A stretch of DNA of 64,000 nucleotides, taken from positions 120,554 to 184,553 of the forward strand of contig SBHC01000044.1 of assembly GCA_006226375.1 (NCBI GenBank), written 5' to 3'. A program made the position numbers and the translations under genes. This DNA is from Deltaproteobacteria bacterium. Lineage in GTDB: Bacteria; Myxococcota_C; UBA6777. Under the pieces are notes generated by a model. It did not search any database, was not told where the DNA came from, and was given only the letters and a program-made list of their open reading frames with translations. How positions within the stretch are numbered: the first letter of the stretch is position 1; each line of letters opens with the position of its first letter. This document shows, piece after piece, positions 1 through 8,806 of this stretch.

Positions 1-1300
1 AACGAAGTTTGCAGATCAAGCAACCTCGTGGTCGGTACCAAGCAGTGATACCTCCAACGGGTTCTTCACGACCAACCGAGCCTACCAAAGAGAGCACTGG
101 AATCTGGTAGATATCGACGGTGACCAAAGGCCTGACCTCGTCCAGACCATCGACCCAAAAACAGGAAAGATCTACGGTGGCTCTCGTGGCTACTGGAAAG
201 TATTCAAGAACACTGGTGCAGGTTTTGCCAGCAGCCCGGTCCAATGGCAGGTACCGGACAGTGGAACAACCAATGGCTTCTTCACCGTTGTTCGTGCGTA
301 CCAAAGAGAACAGTGGGCCTTGCTGGATATCGACGGTGACCAAAAGCCTGACCTCGTCCAGACCGTCGACCCCACAACAGGAAAACTCTATGGTGGCTCA
401 CGCGGCTACTGGAAAGTCTTCAAGAACACTGGCGCCGGCTTCTCTAGTACAGCGAACCAATGGTCCGTACCGGACAGCGGCACAACCAATGGCTTTTTCT
501 ATATGGCTCGTTCCTACCAAAGAGAGCATTGGACTTTGGTGGACATCGACAGTGACCAAAAGCCCGATCTCGTCCAGACCGTCGACCCAACCACAGGAAA
601 GATCTACGGTGGCTCTCGCGGCTATTGGAAGGTCTTTAAGAACACTGGGTCCCAGTTTGATAGCAACGCAAACCAGTGGGCCGTTCCTTCGAGCGGTACG
701 ACCAACGGCTTTTTCACAACCAGTCGAGCCTACCAACGAGAGCACTGGACTCTAATGGACATCGACGGAGACAGGAAACCTGACCTGGTACAATCCACAG
801 ACCCAACCACCGGAAAGATTTACGGTGGCTCTCGTGGCTATTGGAAAGTCTTCAGGAACACCGGGTCTCAGTTTGATAGCAACGCAAGCCAGTGGTCCGT
901 TCCTTCCAGCGACACAAGCAATGGGTTCTACACCCCCTCCAGAGCCTACCAACGAGACCATTGGAGCCTTTTCGATACGAACGGCGACCGAAAACCTGAG
1001 CTGGTCCAAACCGTTGACCCAAAGACTGGAAAACTCTACGGTGGCTCTCGTGGTTATTGGAAAGTCTTCAAGAACACCGGGTCCCAGTTTGAGAGCAATG
1101 CACAGCAGTGGTCCGTCCCTCACAGCGGTACAACCAACGGATTTTTTACCCCCTCACGCTCCTACCAGGTTGATCAATGGAGCATGCTCGACATGGACGG
1201 CGACCGCATGCCTGACCTCGTTCAGACCACAGACCCCACAACCCGAAAGATCTTCGGAGGCTCTCGTGGCTATTGGAAGGTCTTCAAAGCGACTCCCTAG
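1..1300 (+). CDS. FG-GAP/VCBS-like repeat protein, C-terminal part (5' end outside window)
   Basis: The reading frame is open from base 2 to the TAG at 1298-1300, so the start lies to the left of the window. The visible 432 residues are tandem copies of a 72-residue unit. The motif DxDGDxxPDLVQ begins a unit at 107, 323, 539, 755, 971 and 1187, exactly 216 bp apart with no indel, and each unit continues with TGKxYGGSRGYWKVFxNTG and an NGFF segment. DxDGDxxPD is the calcium-loop pattern of FG-GAP/VCBS repeats, which form beta-propellers on secreted or surface proteins. Such proteins usually bind ligands or surfaces; the partner here cannot be read. The protein ends shortly after the last YWKVF block, with no extra C-terminal domain. 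Family assignment is by motif only; that the repeats are real is certain. Confidence 0.85.
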   Translation, partial: TKFADQATSWSVPSSDTSNGFFTTNRAYQREHWNLVDIDGDQRPDLVQTIDPKTGKIYGGSRGYWKVFKNTGAGFASSPVQWQVPDSGTTNGFFTVVRAYQREQWALLDIDGDQKPDLVQTVDPTTGKLYGGSRGYWKVFKNTGAGFSSTANQWSVPDSGTTNGFFYMARSYQREHWTLVDIDSDQKPDLVQTVDPTTGKIYGGSRGYWKVFKNTGSQFDSNANQWAVPSSGTTNGFFTTSRAYQREHWTLMDIDGDRKPDLVQSTDPTTGKIYGGSRGYWKVFRNTGSQFDSNASQWSVPSSDTSNGFYTPSRAYQRDHWSLFDTNGDRKPELVQTVDPKTGKLYGGSRGYWKVFKNTGSQFESNAQQWSVPHSGTTNGFFTPSRSYQVDQWSMLDMDGDRMPDLVQTTDPTTRKIFGGSRGYWKVFKATP

Positions 1301-1330
1301 CAACCGATGCAATACATGCCAGAATGACCC

Positions 1331-1363
1331 CTGCCCGTGACGAAACATCACTTCACGTGGCAG
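1331..1363. terminator. Hairpin between convergent genes
   Basis: CTGCC-CGTGA pairs with TCACG-(T)-GGCAG around a 12-nt loop. It lies between the end of the repeat protein (plus) and the end of the HtpG-like gene (minus). There is no clear T-run on either side, so a terminator role is only suggested by its position. Confidence 0.3.
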
Positions 1364-1440
1364 AGGTTTCAGAGTGGAGAAAGTCAGAAGTATAGCTTTG
1401 AGCTGGGAAGCAACTGAATAGTTAGGAAGCAAGGAAGAAG

Positions 1441-3273
1441 TTAGGCATCCAAAGGTGCTTCAGGTAGCAAGTGCAGCAGGGTATCGCAGAACATCTCCAA
1501 GGTCTGGCCCAGGTCTCTGTGGGTGTCTTCCTGCCCCTTTTGCGACATCAGCTGCGCCAGCACCTTAAGCATGGTCAACCCTTGTGTTCGGGTAACCCCC
1601 TCTGCCTCCGTCAAACGCTGAACCACGGGACAGTCCAGGTTAATGTACATCCGGCTGAGCGCACCTTCGTTGATTTTCTTCGTAAACATTCGAGCCAAGC
1701 CCAAGACACCCGAAGAGATACGCTTGTCCGCTTCGTCATCTTCAATGCGACGCTTCAACGCAATCTCATTGTTGGTCACGAGTACAATCGGTAACGACTC
1801 TGGGGCAAAATGAGAGAACTTGATCTCGGTGTCGTTGTCAGCCAGCACTTCGGAAAACGCATCGACAACGTCGGAATCTACTGTGGTATGAGGAAAAACA
1901 TTCTCATCGCCAAGCTTGGTGCCCAACTCCACAAGAGTGTGACCGTGCATCTCACAGTATTGTTGGGCAAAAGGCCGAGCCGCATAGCGAACCCCATTAA
2001 CAATCGGCTTTGACAAAGCCCGGAACAAGACCTCTTCGTAGCCGCCCTTTTCGCTCACCGACACATACACCGAGCCATCACTACGCTCCACAACAGTGGA
2101 CAAGGGGAGGTCCCCTTCTGAAGTGGGCACCGTGAGTTCATCGTGAAGAAGGTCAAAGAGCCGTTCATCGGTGAGTGTAGCTCCCAACAAAGCCTCGTTG
2201 TGACGCATCAAGATACGACGCCACGCTTCGGGTTCGCTCCGAGCAATCCCAAACAACCCTTCGATAAGAGCTTCCTGAACATGGAAGGCTGCAGCATGAA
2301 AGAATTCATCTTTCTGAACTTCTTCTCGACTGGCTGTGGGATTAAGAGAGTCGCACTCAATCACCCCGCCGACAAAACCGGCCCATCGGGGAAGAAGGTC
2401 ACGAGCATCGTCGGAGATCAGCATCCCACGCACGAACAACACCACTCGTCGGTTGTCAGACGTCCCATAGGTTGCGCCATCTTGAATCCACAAGACGCCC
2501 TGCGCATCGGTATCTTCCGACATTTCAACAGGTATCGTGGTGATCGGTTCAAACTTGGATTCAAACCGACTGGCGAACGACAGTTCCAACTTGCGACGGC
2601 GAATTGGGGAAAGTTCATCCAGGTCCTGACGCCAAGGAGGCATCACAGCATTAACCTGGTGAGGAGCGTGAATGGGCAAAGGCAAGAGACAACAGTAACG
2701 CTCTAGCAAGAACGAAACGGTGTTTTGGTTCGCCAGCTCATGGAATCGCTCTCGCAGGTGAAGAATGACCCTTGTCCCAACTTTTCGCGACGTTGAGGCC
2801 TCCAACGTGTACTGCTGACCGTTTCGGCTGGAAAAGCGCCAGGTTTGTTCAGGGTTTTGGTACGAGGTTGTGAGAACTTCGACACGGTCTGAGACCACAT
2901 ACGCTGACAAAAAGCCCAAGCCAAAGGCTCCGATCAGGTCGTCAGCACCCTGACTTTCACGCAGCAACCGGGTGTAACCAGCGCCCACTGTGGCCAGATA
3001 CTTGTGGACTTCGTCTTGCGTCAGTCCTGCACCATTGTCATCGATGATCAAGCGTTTTCGGGTGGGGTCGGCGGTGACATCAATGCGGGGATCAAAGGAA
3101 CCTTCTTCCAACTCACGCCGGGTACACGAGTCATGAGCGTTCTGCACCAGTTCACGCAGAGCGACCACAGGAGTGGAGTAAAGGTTGTTACCCAAAACCC
3201 GCATCAAGCCTTCAAAGTCGACTTGTGCACGATTAATTCCCAAGCCTGGCGTTGTCTCGTCACCGGGTTGCAT
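1441..3273 (-). CDS. HtpG/Hsp90-like molecular chaperone ATPase
   Basis: The 610-residue protein has the GHKL ATPase signatures of HtpG/Hsp90 in order: RELVQNAHDS (E and N for Mg-ATP, near residue 40), DDNGAGLT, then IGAFGLGFLSAYVV (canonical IGQFGVGFYSAF). The middle domain holds a conserved-looking LFVRGMLI segment, and the length matches bacterial HtpG (about 620). Hsp90-type chaperones clamp client proteins in the cytosol using ATP. The motifs deviate enough from textbook HtpG (NAHDS for NASDA) that it belongs to a divergent branch. An in-frame TTG lies upstream at 3285, but ATG 3273 has GAGG six bases before it and is preferred. The TPR gene ending at 3350 lies just upstream on the same strand, so the two are probably co-transcribed. 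Confidence 0.85.
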   Translation of the reverse strand: MQPGDETTPGLGINRAQVDFEGLMRVLGNNLYSTPVVALRELVQNAHDSCTRRELEEGSFDPRIDVTADPTRKRLIIDDNGAGLTQDEVHKYLATVGAGYTRLLRESQGADDLIGAFGLGFLSAYVVSDRVEVLTTSYQNPEQTWRFSSRNGQQYTLEASTSRKVGTRVILHLRERFHELANQNTVSFLLERYCCLLPLPIHAPHQVNAVMPPWRQDLDELSPIRRRKLELSFASRFESKFEPITTIPVEMSEDTDAQGVLWIQDGATYGTSDNRRVVLFVRGMLISDDARDLLPRWAGFVGGVIECDSLNPTASREEVQKDEFFHAAAFHVQEALIEGLFGIARSEPEAWRRILMRHNEALLGATLTDERLFDLLHDELTVPTSEGDLPLSTVVERSDGSVYVSVSEKGGYEEVLFRALSKPIVNGVRYAARPFAQQYCEMHGHTLVELGTKLGDENVFPHTTVDSDVVDAFSEVLADNDTEIKFSHFAPESLPIVLVTNNEIALKRRIEDDEADKRISSGVLGLARMFTKKINEGALSRMYINLDCPVVQRLTEAEGVTRTQGLTMLKVLAQLMSQKGQEDTHRDLGQTLEMFCDTLLHLLPEAPLDA

Positions 3274-3349
3274 AATGGTCCTCAAAAATGAAGCAAGGAA
3301 GTTGGAGAGATGGTATCGATAACAGGAAGGTTCTAAATCAAGGGAACAT

Positions 3350-5650
3350 TTAGTGCAACCCCAATCGCTCAGCGAGACGTTGCTGCTCTTCCAGAGCCTC
3401 TATGTCCCTTGCTTGTTCAACCAGATTCAGCCAGACCCATTGAAGACTTAACTCACGGGTCATTCGGTCGAGAATCGCATGCATCTCTGTAGGATCCATG
3501 AAAGGAGGGAGCCCCAAACGTGCATAAATCCCTGGAAGTTCCTCATCGGTCTCTTGATCGAAAACCACGTACTCCTCAGAGCTAGTCACCTGCAAGACAG
3601 CCTCATGAGCTTCCAACTGGCCTGTCAAAGATTGAAGAACCGAAGCGCCGGGATGCACCCCTTCCAACTCAAACGTTGTAAAGTTTGCAGCGTCCAAGAC
3701 GGCGTCTACTCGATGAAGAGGCAGGATTTCGTGATTGTCTTCCTCTTCATCCAGAAAGTCAGCCAGATTAATGGGCTTGGGTTCGATGGCCACCCAATCA
3801 TCGTAGTGTTGGGGATAACCAACAGGTGCCAATTGAATCACATGGGCAGTGACTGGGCCCGTACGCAGTGCATAATAGTACCGTTCGTATTCATCCTCTT
3901 CAAAGACAAGCCGGATCAGAGAGCCACGCTGGAGAATGGGGCCTATCTCTTCGGGGTTAATCGCCCACCCCACAGGCTCGCATGACTCGCGGGCAAGCGC
4001 CCACCTGCCCAGGCGCGTCGCGATCAAGATGCGTTCCCAATGCAACGCTTTGTCATAGGAAGAATCACCCAAACCCTCTTCAAGAACAGCCAATGCCTCT
4101 TCCAGTTGTCCAGAACGTCGTAGTTTCCGGATCAACTGCATCCGTAGAGAGGCATCGCTGGTGTTGAGCTTCAGCAGAGCATAAAGGTGAGTGACGGCCC
4201 GCTCATCGTCACCAAGCTTTTCGGCCCATTGAAGCTCTGCATGAGTGAGGACTCCTCGTACAGCGGTATCGTCCACATCGTCGTAACGTGACTGTAACTT
4301 CTCAAACGCATCGCGCCTATTCTTGGAGAGATAACGGTCGCAGAGAGTCCTCAACGCTTCTTCATGGGTTGGGTTACGAAGGACAAAACCTTCCAGAAGG
4401 GCTTCAAATGTTTCAGCGAAGCCCAACTCACTCCAAGACTCCCCTGCCAGAACGAGGACGTCCCACCAATCCGGCCAGGTCTCTGCAGCTTCCAACAACA
4501 TGCCCAACGGTAGGCCATCACCTTCACCCAAAAGAGACTCAACCTTCTCTCTGTCATCGTGATGAAGGGGCGAATGAGAGGCTTTTGCGTCTTTGACTTT
4601 GGCTTTGAGTTGCACAAGATTGTCTTTGGCATCGAGAACCTTGTCCAACTCTTTCATCATGTTTTGGATGTCGCGAACGATCAGGTCGACCAGCACAAAG
4701 GCACGCTTCTGGAGACAGATCTCTGCAGCCCAGTGCGCGATGTGTATGGACTGTCGGAGGACGCCTTGGGAGAAAAGTTGCTTGTACGAGAAGAAGAAGT
4801 GGGGAAGTGGGGACCCTAGAGATGGAGGCCAGTGACCACCCAGCGCCAGCCACTGTGCGGCGTCGCACCAAGAGTAGTAATCGCTCTGGGTTCCTTCCAC
4901 TTCGTACCAGTCAGGCATCTGCTCAACGGCTTCCTCCCAACGGCCCAGCATGGACAAGATCCGAGACTGGTCAATTCGTTTTTCAACCAAAAAGCCGTCG
5001 CCCAGCGCCTCGTACTCAGCGTTTTTGTTGAACTCCAGGGCTTCTTCCAGCCGCCCCAAGCCAATGTAGGACTCCACATACTGGTTGCGAAATCCATAGA
5101 CGTTGGTTTCACCCCTGACCTTCTCCATTGCTGCGAACTGTTGTTCGGTGAAGTCGAGAGCCTCCTCGTATCGTTCCTGGTCAAGCAGCGCGTTGGCATA
5201 CTCGCAGCTGATACACCGCCAGCAAGGCCACTTCGGATTGATCCGTCCCAAGGTTTCAGAAGCGACCTGCATTCGTTCGTTGCTGTAGCCTGGCCCATCG
5301 GCCCGTCCGTAGGCCACACAGACGTCCTGGGAGACACAGATGGTTTGAGGACATTGGATGGCGTCGTCGCGGTGAGCACGCTCCAACAGGTCGATCGCTT
5401 CGGGTAGAGCCTCCTTGATCAAGGACCTGTGGAGAATCCGGCTTTGCATATCCCAATGGCGAAGGAAGACCTCAATCCATGGATTTTTGCTTTCACGAGC
5501 AAGCGCCAACGCTTCTGGCATCAGTGAATCGACCATCTCATGATCGTTGTCGACGATGAAGCTAGGAAGGCGAAATAACATCCACACCAAGCGTGGGTTG
5601 TCGTCTTTAAATTCGTTGTAGACATCGTCCAGCCAACGCCAGATGTCCAT
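3350..5650 (-). CDS. Tetratricopeptide-repeat protein, function unknown
   Basis: This 766-residue soluble protein has no signal peptide or membrane helix. Its first two thirds are helical repeats of TPR type (for example YANALLDQERYEEALDF, YIGLGRLEEALEF, LIRKLRRSGQLEEALAVL). A Cys cluster, PCWRCISC, lies near residue 145. The C-terminal third is acidic and not recognisably repetitive. TPR proteins are protein-protein adaptors. The gene sits 76 bp upstream of the HtpG-like ORF on the same strand, so it may supply or recruit clients to that chaperone, but this is inference. The start ATG follows AGGAAGGAACCCTG, a good ribosome-binding site. No enzyme motif was found. Confidence 0.7.
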   Translation of the reverse strand: MDIWRWLDDVYNEFKDDNPRLVWMLFRLPSFIVDNDHEMVDSLMPEALALARESKNPWIEVFLRHWDMQSRILHRSLIKEALPEAIDLLERAHRDDAIQCPQTICVSQDVCVAYGRADGPGYSNERMQVASETLGRINPKWPCWRCISCEYANALLDQERYEEALDFTEQQFAAMEKVRGETNVYGFRNQYVESYIGLGRLEEALEFNKNAEYEALGDGFLVEKRIDQSRILSMLGRWEEAVEQMPDWYEVEGTQSDYYSWCDAAQWLALGGHWPPSLGSPLPHFFFSYKQLFSQGVLRQSIHIAHWAAEICLQKRAFVLVDLIVRDIQNMMKELDKVLDAKDNLVQLKAKVKDAKASHSPLHHDDREKVESLLGEGDGLPLGMLLEAAETWPDWWDVLVLAGESWSELGFAETFEALLEGFVLRNPTHEEALRTLCDRYLSKNRRDAFEKLQSRYDDVDDTAVRGVLTHAELQWAEKLGDDERAVTHLYALLKLNTSDASLRMQLIRKLRRSGQLEEALAVLEEGLGDSSYDKALHWERILIATRLGRWALARESCEPVGWAINPEEIGPILQRGSLIRLVFEEDEYERYYYALRTGPVTAHVIQLAPVGYPQHYDDWVAIEPKPINLADFLDEEEDNHEILPLHRVDAVLDAANFTTFELEGVHPGASVLQSLTGQLEAHEAVLQVTSSEEYVVFDQETDEELPGIYARLGLPPFMDPTEMHAILDRMTRELSLQWVWLNLVEQARDIEALEEQQRLAERLGLH

Positions 5651-5775
5651 CAGGGTTCCTTCCTTCCCCTAGAGTCATTGGGGTTCATGAGTGTACGAAA
5701 GTAGAGAGAACCAGAGAGCACCTTGCGACCAACAAACATTCAACTCAAATACCAAGGAGGAAACCAGACTCAACA

Positions 5776-7230
5776 TCAGCCTTTGTTGACAAACCGAGAC
5801 ACAACATTCAGGTAAGGCTTGAACCCTTGACGCTCCCAGAAAGCAAAGCCTGCTTTGTTGTCGAGCGCCACATTGAGGTCGATCTGGGTCAGATCCAGGG
5901 AATGAAACCAGTGCATCGCAAGCCCAACCAATTCACTCCCATAACCCTTCCCTCTCCAGGCTGGGGAGAGGTATACATCGACAATCTGCCCGATGCGTGA
6001 GGTGTGGAACAGAGGCGCCCGAAGAACTTGAGCCGTGAGAAAGCCTACCGCTTGCCCTTCGCTGCGAACGACAAGAAGAAGATGTTCCGGCTGTGAGAGC
6101 TGAGCCATCAAGCTTTGACGAAGGTACATCCCTGACAAAGCACGACGTTGAAAGTGCTCGTCCATCGCGGAATGCTCGTCCATCAGGTTTTCCCAAAGAC
6201 GGACAATCTCAGGCAAGTCGCGTTCTTCTCCCAAGCGAATAAAGGTGTCTACTTCAATCGTTTTGGGAAGCAAGTTGGCAAAGGTTTGTTTGTGGGCCCG
6301 ACCGTCGTACATCCGTTCGACCTTCAAGCCTTTGACTTGACCACGCTGTACGACACGGCCGACCCCTTCCGCCAGCAAATGACGAACCTTCATCTCGGCC
6401 ATGTCCGCGAAGTCATCGAAGAGGTGGTCGGGCGAGATCAACCAAGTTTCGGACCAGGCGTGAGGCTTCCAACTCAAGCTGCGGCCCTTCAAGCGAAACG
6501 CTAAACTTGGGTACTGTAAATTCAGGATCCCTTCGCGCAACCGACGGTAGGTGGAGTTCCGAAAGATTTCACGTCCGCTGATCCAGCTGCTCGGCATGAC
6601 AATCATCACCCAAACTTGTCGAAGCAAGAGGGTCTCAATCAAAGTCAGCCAGGCGCCTGCGTAGTTCATGGAGTCGGGAGGTTGAAGCAAGGCGATCCCA
6701 GGACCTCGAACGATGCCTCCGTAGGCCATATCACGGAGCGACTGGGTAGGTTCCCCAACCATTTGATACACACGAAACGGCCAATCGTCGTTGTCCCACT
6801 CCCGGTCTCTGGACTGGAGCGCATACAAAAAGGGCTCCATCGCGCGAACTTTGGAAGGCTCTGGATCCGCCAAGACGACTCGACCTGTCACGCCCTTCCG
6901 ATGCCACAAATCCATGTGCTGGAGAGCCAACGCGGTGGTGCTGAGAAACTCGCCACGTGCAAGAAAATGTCGTTGGGCGCGCCACAACAAGTTCCGTTGC
7001 CAACCACCCTGTGTCCCGGAACCTTCGGCAACGGCATACCAATCCAGCGCGGGCATATCGGCCATACGGCTCCCCCCGCCCTGTTCCAGCCCAGCCACCA
7101 AGAACCAGAACTCACCCCGGTGTTGGGTGAGCAGTTCCATCAGCTCAGTCAGCAACAGTTGTTGAATCAGCTCGCTTTCATCACCTCCGCGAAGCAACGC
7201 GGTTTGGGAAGAACCCGCAGGTTGTCGCAT
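5776..7230 (-). CDS. GNAT N-acetyltransferase fused to a degenerate methyltransferase-like domain
   Basis: The C-terminal third (about residues 328-484) is a GNAT domain: VYLSPAWRGKGYGSEL at 419-434 is the acetyl-CoA-binding motif A (RxxGxG) and FWERQGF near 464 is the usual C-terminal GNAT block. The first 320 residues are not GNAT. They have a sequence of blocks in the order seen in N6-adenine methylases: VVLADPEP (118-125), LLQPPD (181-186) where NPPY/F would stand, and VMPSSWIS followed by a basic helix (211-230). The catalytic Asn and aromatic residue are missing, so if this is a methylase fold it is probably inactive. A GNAT acting on an unknown amine is the safe call. The start has AAGGAAA seven bases upstream. 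Confidence 0.65.
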   Translation of the reverse strand: MRQPAGSSQTALLRGGDESELIQQLLLTELMELLTQHRGEFWFLVAGLEQGGGSRMADMPALDWYAVAEGSGTQGGWQRNLLWRAQRHFLARGEFLSTTALALQHMDLWHRKGVTGRVVLADPEPSKVRAMEPFLYALQSRDREWDNDDWPFRVYQMVGEPTQSLRDMAYGGIVRGPGIALLQPPDSMNYAGAWLTLIETLLLRQVWVMIVMPSSWISGREIFRNSTYRRLREGILNLQYPSLAFRLKGRSLSWKPHAWSETWLISPDHLFDDFADMAEMKVRHLLAEGVGRVVQRGQVKGLKVERMYDGRAHKQTFANLLPKTIEVDTFIRLGEERDLPEIVRLWENLMDEHSAMDEHFQRRALSGMYLRQSLMAQLSQPEHLLLVVRSEGQAVGFLTAQVLRAPLFHTSRIGQIVDVYLSPAWRGKGYGSELVGLAMHWFHSLDLTQIDLNVALDNKAGFAFWERQGFKPYLNVVSRFVNKG

Positions 7231-7603
7231 AGTTGTTTCCTTGTGATGCCCCAGTCGGTTTACCTCGGATCAATCGCAAGAGAAAACTATAACCGGATGG
7301 TACAAAAGACGCAATCACCACAACCACCCCCAAAGCACATTTGTCCCCCATAAACAAAAACAAACATGTTCAACCCCAAACCAATGAATCCCCTTACCCA
7401 AACAAAGAATGAATTCTTAGGTCGTAGAACGATGAGGTCGTAGAACGATGGGATCATCGGATGACGGGGTAATAAGATGACGGGATCATCGGATGTTGAT
7501 GATGAGACCATCGAAATAGTGGCGTAGTTTCGCAACAATGATGGCATGGTTACGAAGTGGAGGTGATGTGGTTGTAAAAAGGAATGGGAAAGGGGAGAGG
7601 GAT
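7231..7603. other. Gene-free stretch with short direct repeats
   Basis: No coding sequence is supported here. It contains a poly-purine/C-rich part (about 7310-7400) and a cluster of short direct repeats at 7420-7500. It follows the 3' end of the selenoprotein gene and contains the upstream region of the GNAT gene. No hairpin with a T-run was seen. Confidence 0.6.
7420..7500. repeat. Short direct repeats
   Basis: GGTCGTAGAACGATG occurs at 7420-7434 and again at 7436-7450. It is followed by two copies of GGGATCATCGGATG (7450-7463 and 7482-7495) with GATGACGGG between them. This looks like local slippage or duplication in non-coding DNA. Confidence 0.7.
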
Positions 7604-8419
7604 TTAGCGAACGTAGGACTCAACGATACCTTCGAGACGGGATTCAAGAGCGCCTGACTTCTTGTACACGATCTTCATGTTCTTGGTCGTGATGATCATG
7701 TTGAGGGGAACGGCGTTGCGGTCAAAGTACTGGCGCAACTGCTCAGAGCCGGCGTCTTTAAGCACATCGAAGGAAAACTTGTATTTCGTGCGGTGGTCTT
7801 TGCACCACTGCACAGGGATGATTCCCTGACCTTGACGTTCGTCTTCGGTCATAACCATGTAAACGTGAAGTCCAAATTCTTTGTTTCGCTGGTAGAATGC
7901 CTCCAGACCGGAGGCTTGCTTTTTGCAAGACGGTCACCAGCCTGTATGGACACTAACAAGCAACACCTTAATCTTGGGGTGCTTGTAGTAGTCCTTGAAT
8001 TTCGAGACCACAGAGCCATCGCAGTTGTCGAGGGCCAGCGGAATAGCAACGTCGCCCACGTCAGCGCCGTAGGGGCCTTCGGGGTAATCCACATTGCCAG
8101 TGCTGTTGTTGTTGGCATTGGTGTTGGTGTTGCCAGTGTTGTCGTTCGAGTTGGTCGAACCGTTGTTGTTGTTCGCAGGCGGATTGTTGTTATTCGCCGT
8201 GCTGTTGTTGTTGTCCGGGGTATTGCTATTCCCCGTACTGTTGTTGTTGGGCACTTCTGATGCGAGAACGCACTTGCCCTGGTAACATCTTTCGTTGGAC
8301 AGGCAATTGCGGTCCGCCTCGCAGCTGTTGTCTCCGGTGTTTCCTCCACCCGAGCAGGCTACAAAACTTAATGACCACAACGCTGCGCACAACGAAGCCC
8401 ATAACGCTATGCGGAACAT
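7604..8419 (-). CDS. Selenocysteine-containing thioredoxin-fold lipoprotein (UGA read-through)
   Basis: Two ORFs in the same frame (8419-7934 and 7858-7604) are separated only by one TGA at 7934-7936 and 25 open codons. Read through, the 271-residue product has a lipoprotein signal (lipobox LSFVAC, Cys22), a small Cys module (CEADRNCLSNERCYQGKC), an Asn-rich linker (about 58-108) and a thioredoxin-like domain. In that domain the strand KVLLVSVHTGW runs straight into U-P-S-C at 162-165, exactly where redoxins have W-C-P-x-C, and a cis-Pro-like segment VPLNMII follows near 240. A SECIS-like hairpin lies just after the UGA. Known family: TlpA/AhpC-type redoxins; Sec in place of the first Cys is known in bacterial selenoproteins. 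It should act as an envelope thiol oxidoreductase or peroxidase. GGAGG precedes the ATG. Sec insertion itself is inferred, and the genome would also need selA, selB, selC and selD. Confidence 0.85.
7899..7915 (-). promoter_or_regulatory. bSECIS-like hairpin
   Basis: On the minus strand GCCTCC-GGTCT-GGAGGC forms a perfect 6-bp stem with a 5-nt loop, starting 18 nt after the UGA. The apical loop begins with GG followed by U, and GGUCU also forms the top of the E. coli fdhF SECIS. The distance from UGA to the loop (24 nt) is within the range known for bacterial SECIS elements. It would recruit SelB. Confidence 0.75.
7934..7936 (-). other. In-frame UGA, proposed selenocysteine codon
   Basis: The TGA interrupts an otherwise continuous thioredoxin-like frame at the position of the first active-site Cys (context GW-TGA-PSC). 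The next true stop is at 7604-7606. Confidence 0.8.
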
Positions 8420-8520
8420 ACGTACAACCTCCGTTCCCTACAGGTTGAAATCCATCTAGACACGATCGTCCAAAACTCTTTTTGCATCCGTACTTGGATG
8501 TAGAAAAAGCAATCGAAAGG

Positions 8521-8549
8521 ATGGTATCCCCTGGAACTGCAACTGTCAA
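8521..8549 (-). promoter_or_regulatory. Candidate sigma-70 promoter for the selenoprotein gene
   Basis: On the minus strand TTGACA (8549-8544) is followed after 17 bp by TACCAT (8526-8521). The -35 box is a perfect consensus match and the -10 matches four of six. It lies about 100 bp before the start codon. Confidence 0.5.
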
Positions 8550-8736
8550 GCCACCTCTAGAGAAAACCAACAGTACAAGCCTCCCTCCATGACTTGACGT
8601 TCGTTTCCAGGTTTGGTAGCCCTAAACAAGGTCTGTTTGGGCCTTGGACGCTTGCAAAAGTTCGATGGCAGATGAGAATGCGATTCGAGGGAGACAAGTT
8701 TCCGCTCCAATGTGTCTGGAAGAAAGACGCATCTTT

Positions 8737-8766
8737 TTGGCAAACACTCCGATAAAGAAGTTGTAT
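8737..8766 (+). promoter_or_regulatory. Candidate promoter for the CAP-domain lipoprotein gene
   Basis: TTGGCA and TTGTAT are separated by 18 bp, about 40 bp before the ATG. The -10 match is weak. Confidence 0.3.
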
Positions 8767-8806
8767 TTGTCCCTGCAAGAATGCACTGCATGGTTAAGGA
8801 AACATC

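Larger units (their letters stand above)
8420..8806. other. Divergent intergenic region
   Basis: This region separates the selenoprotein gene (minus) from the CAP-domain lipoprotein gene (plus). It holds a candidate promoter for each direction (8521-8549 and 8737-8766). Short ORFs in it have no coding character. Confidence 0.6.

Noticed and set aside
7934..7936. TGA as a plain nonsense mutation (pseudogene)
   Set aside because: The frame after it remains open with thioredoxin-like sequence, the codon falls exactly on the active-site Cys, and a SECIS-like hairpin follows.
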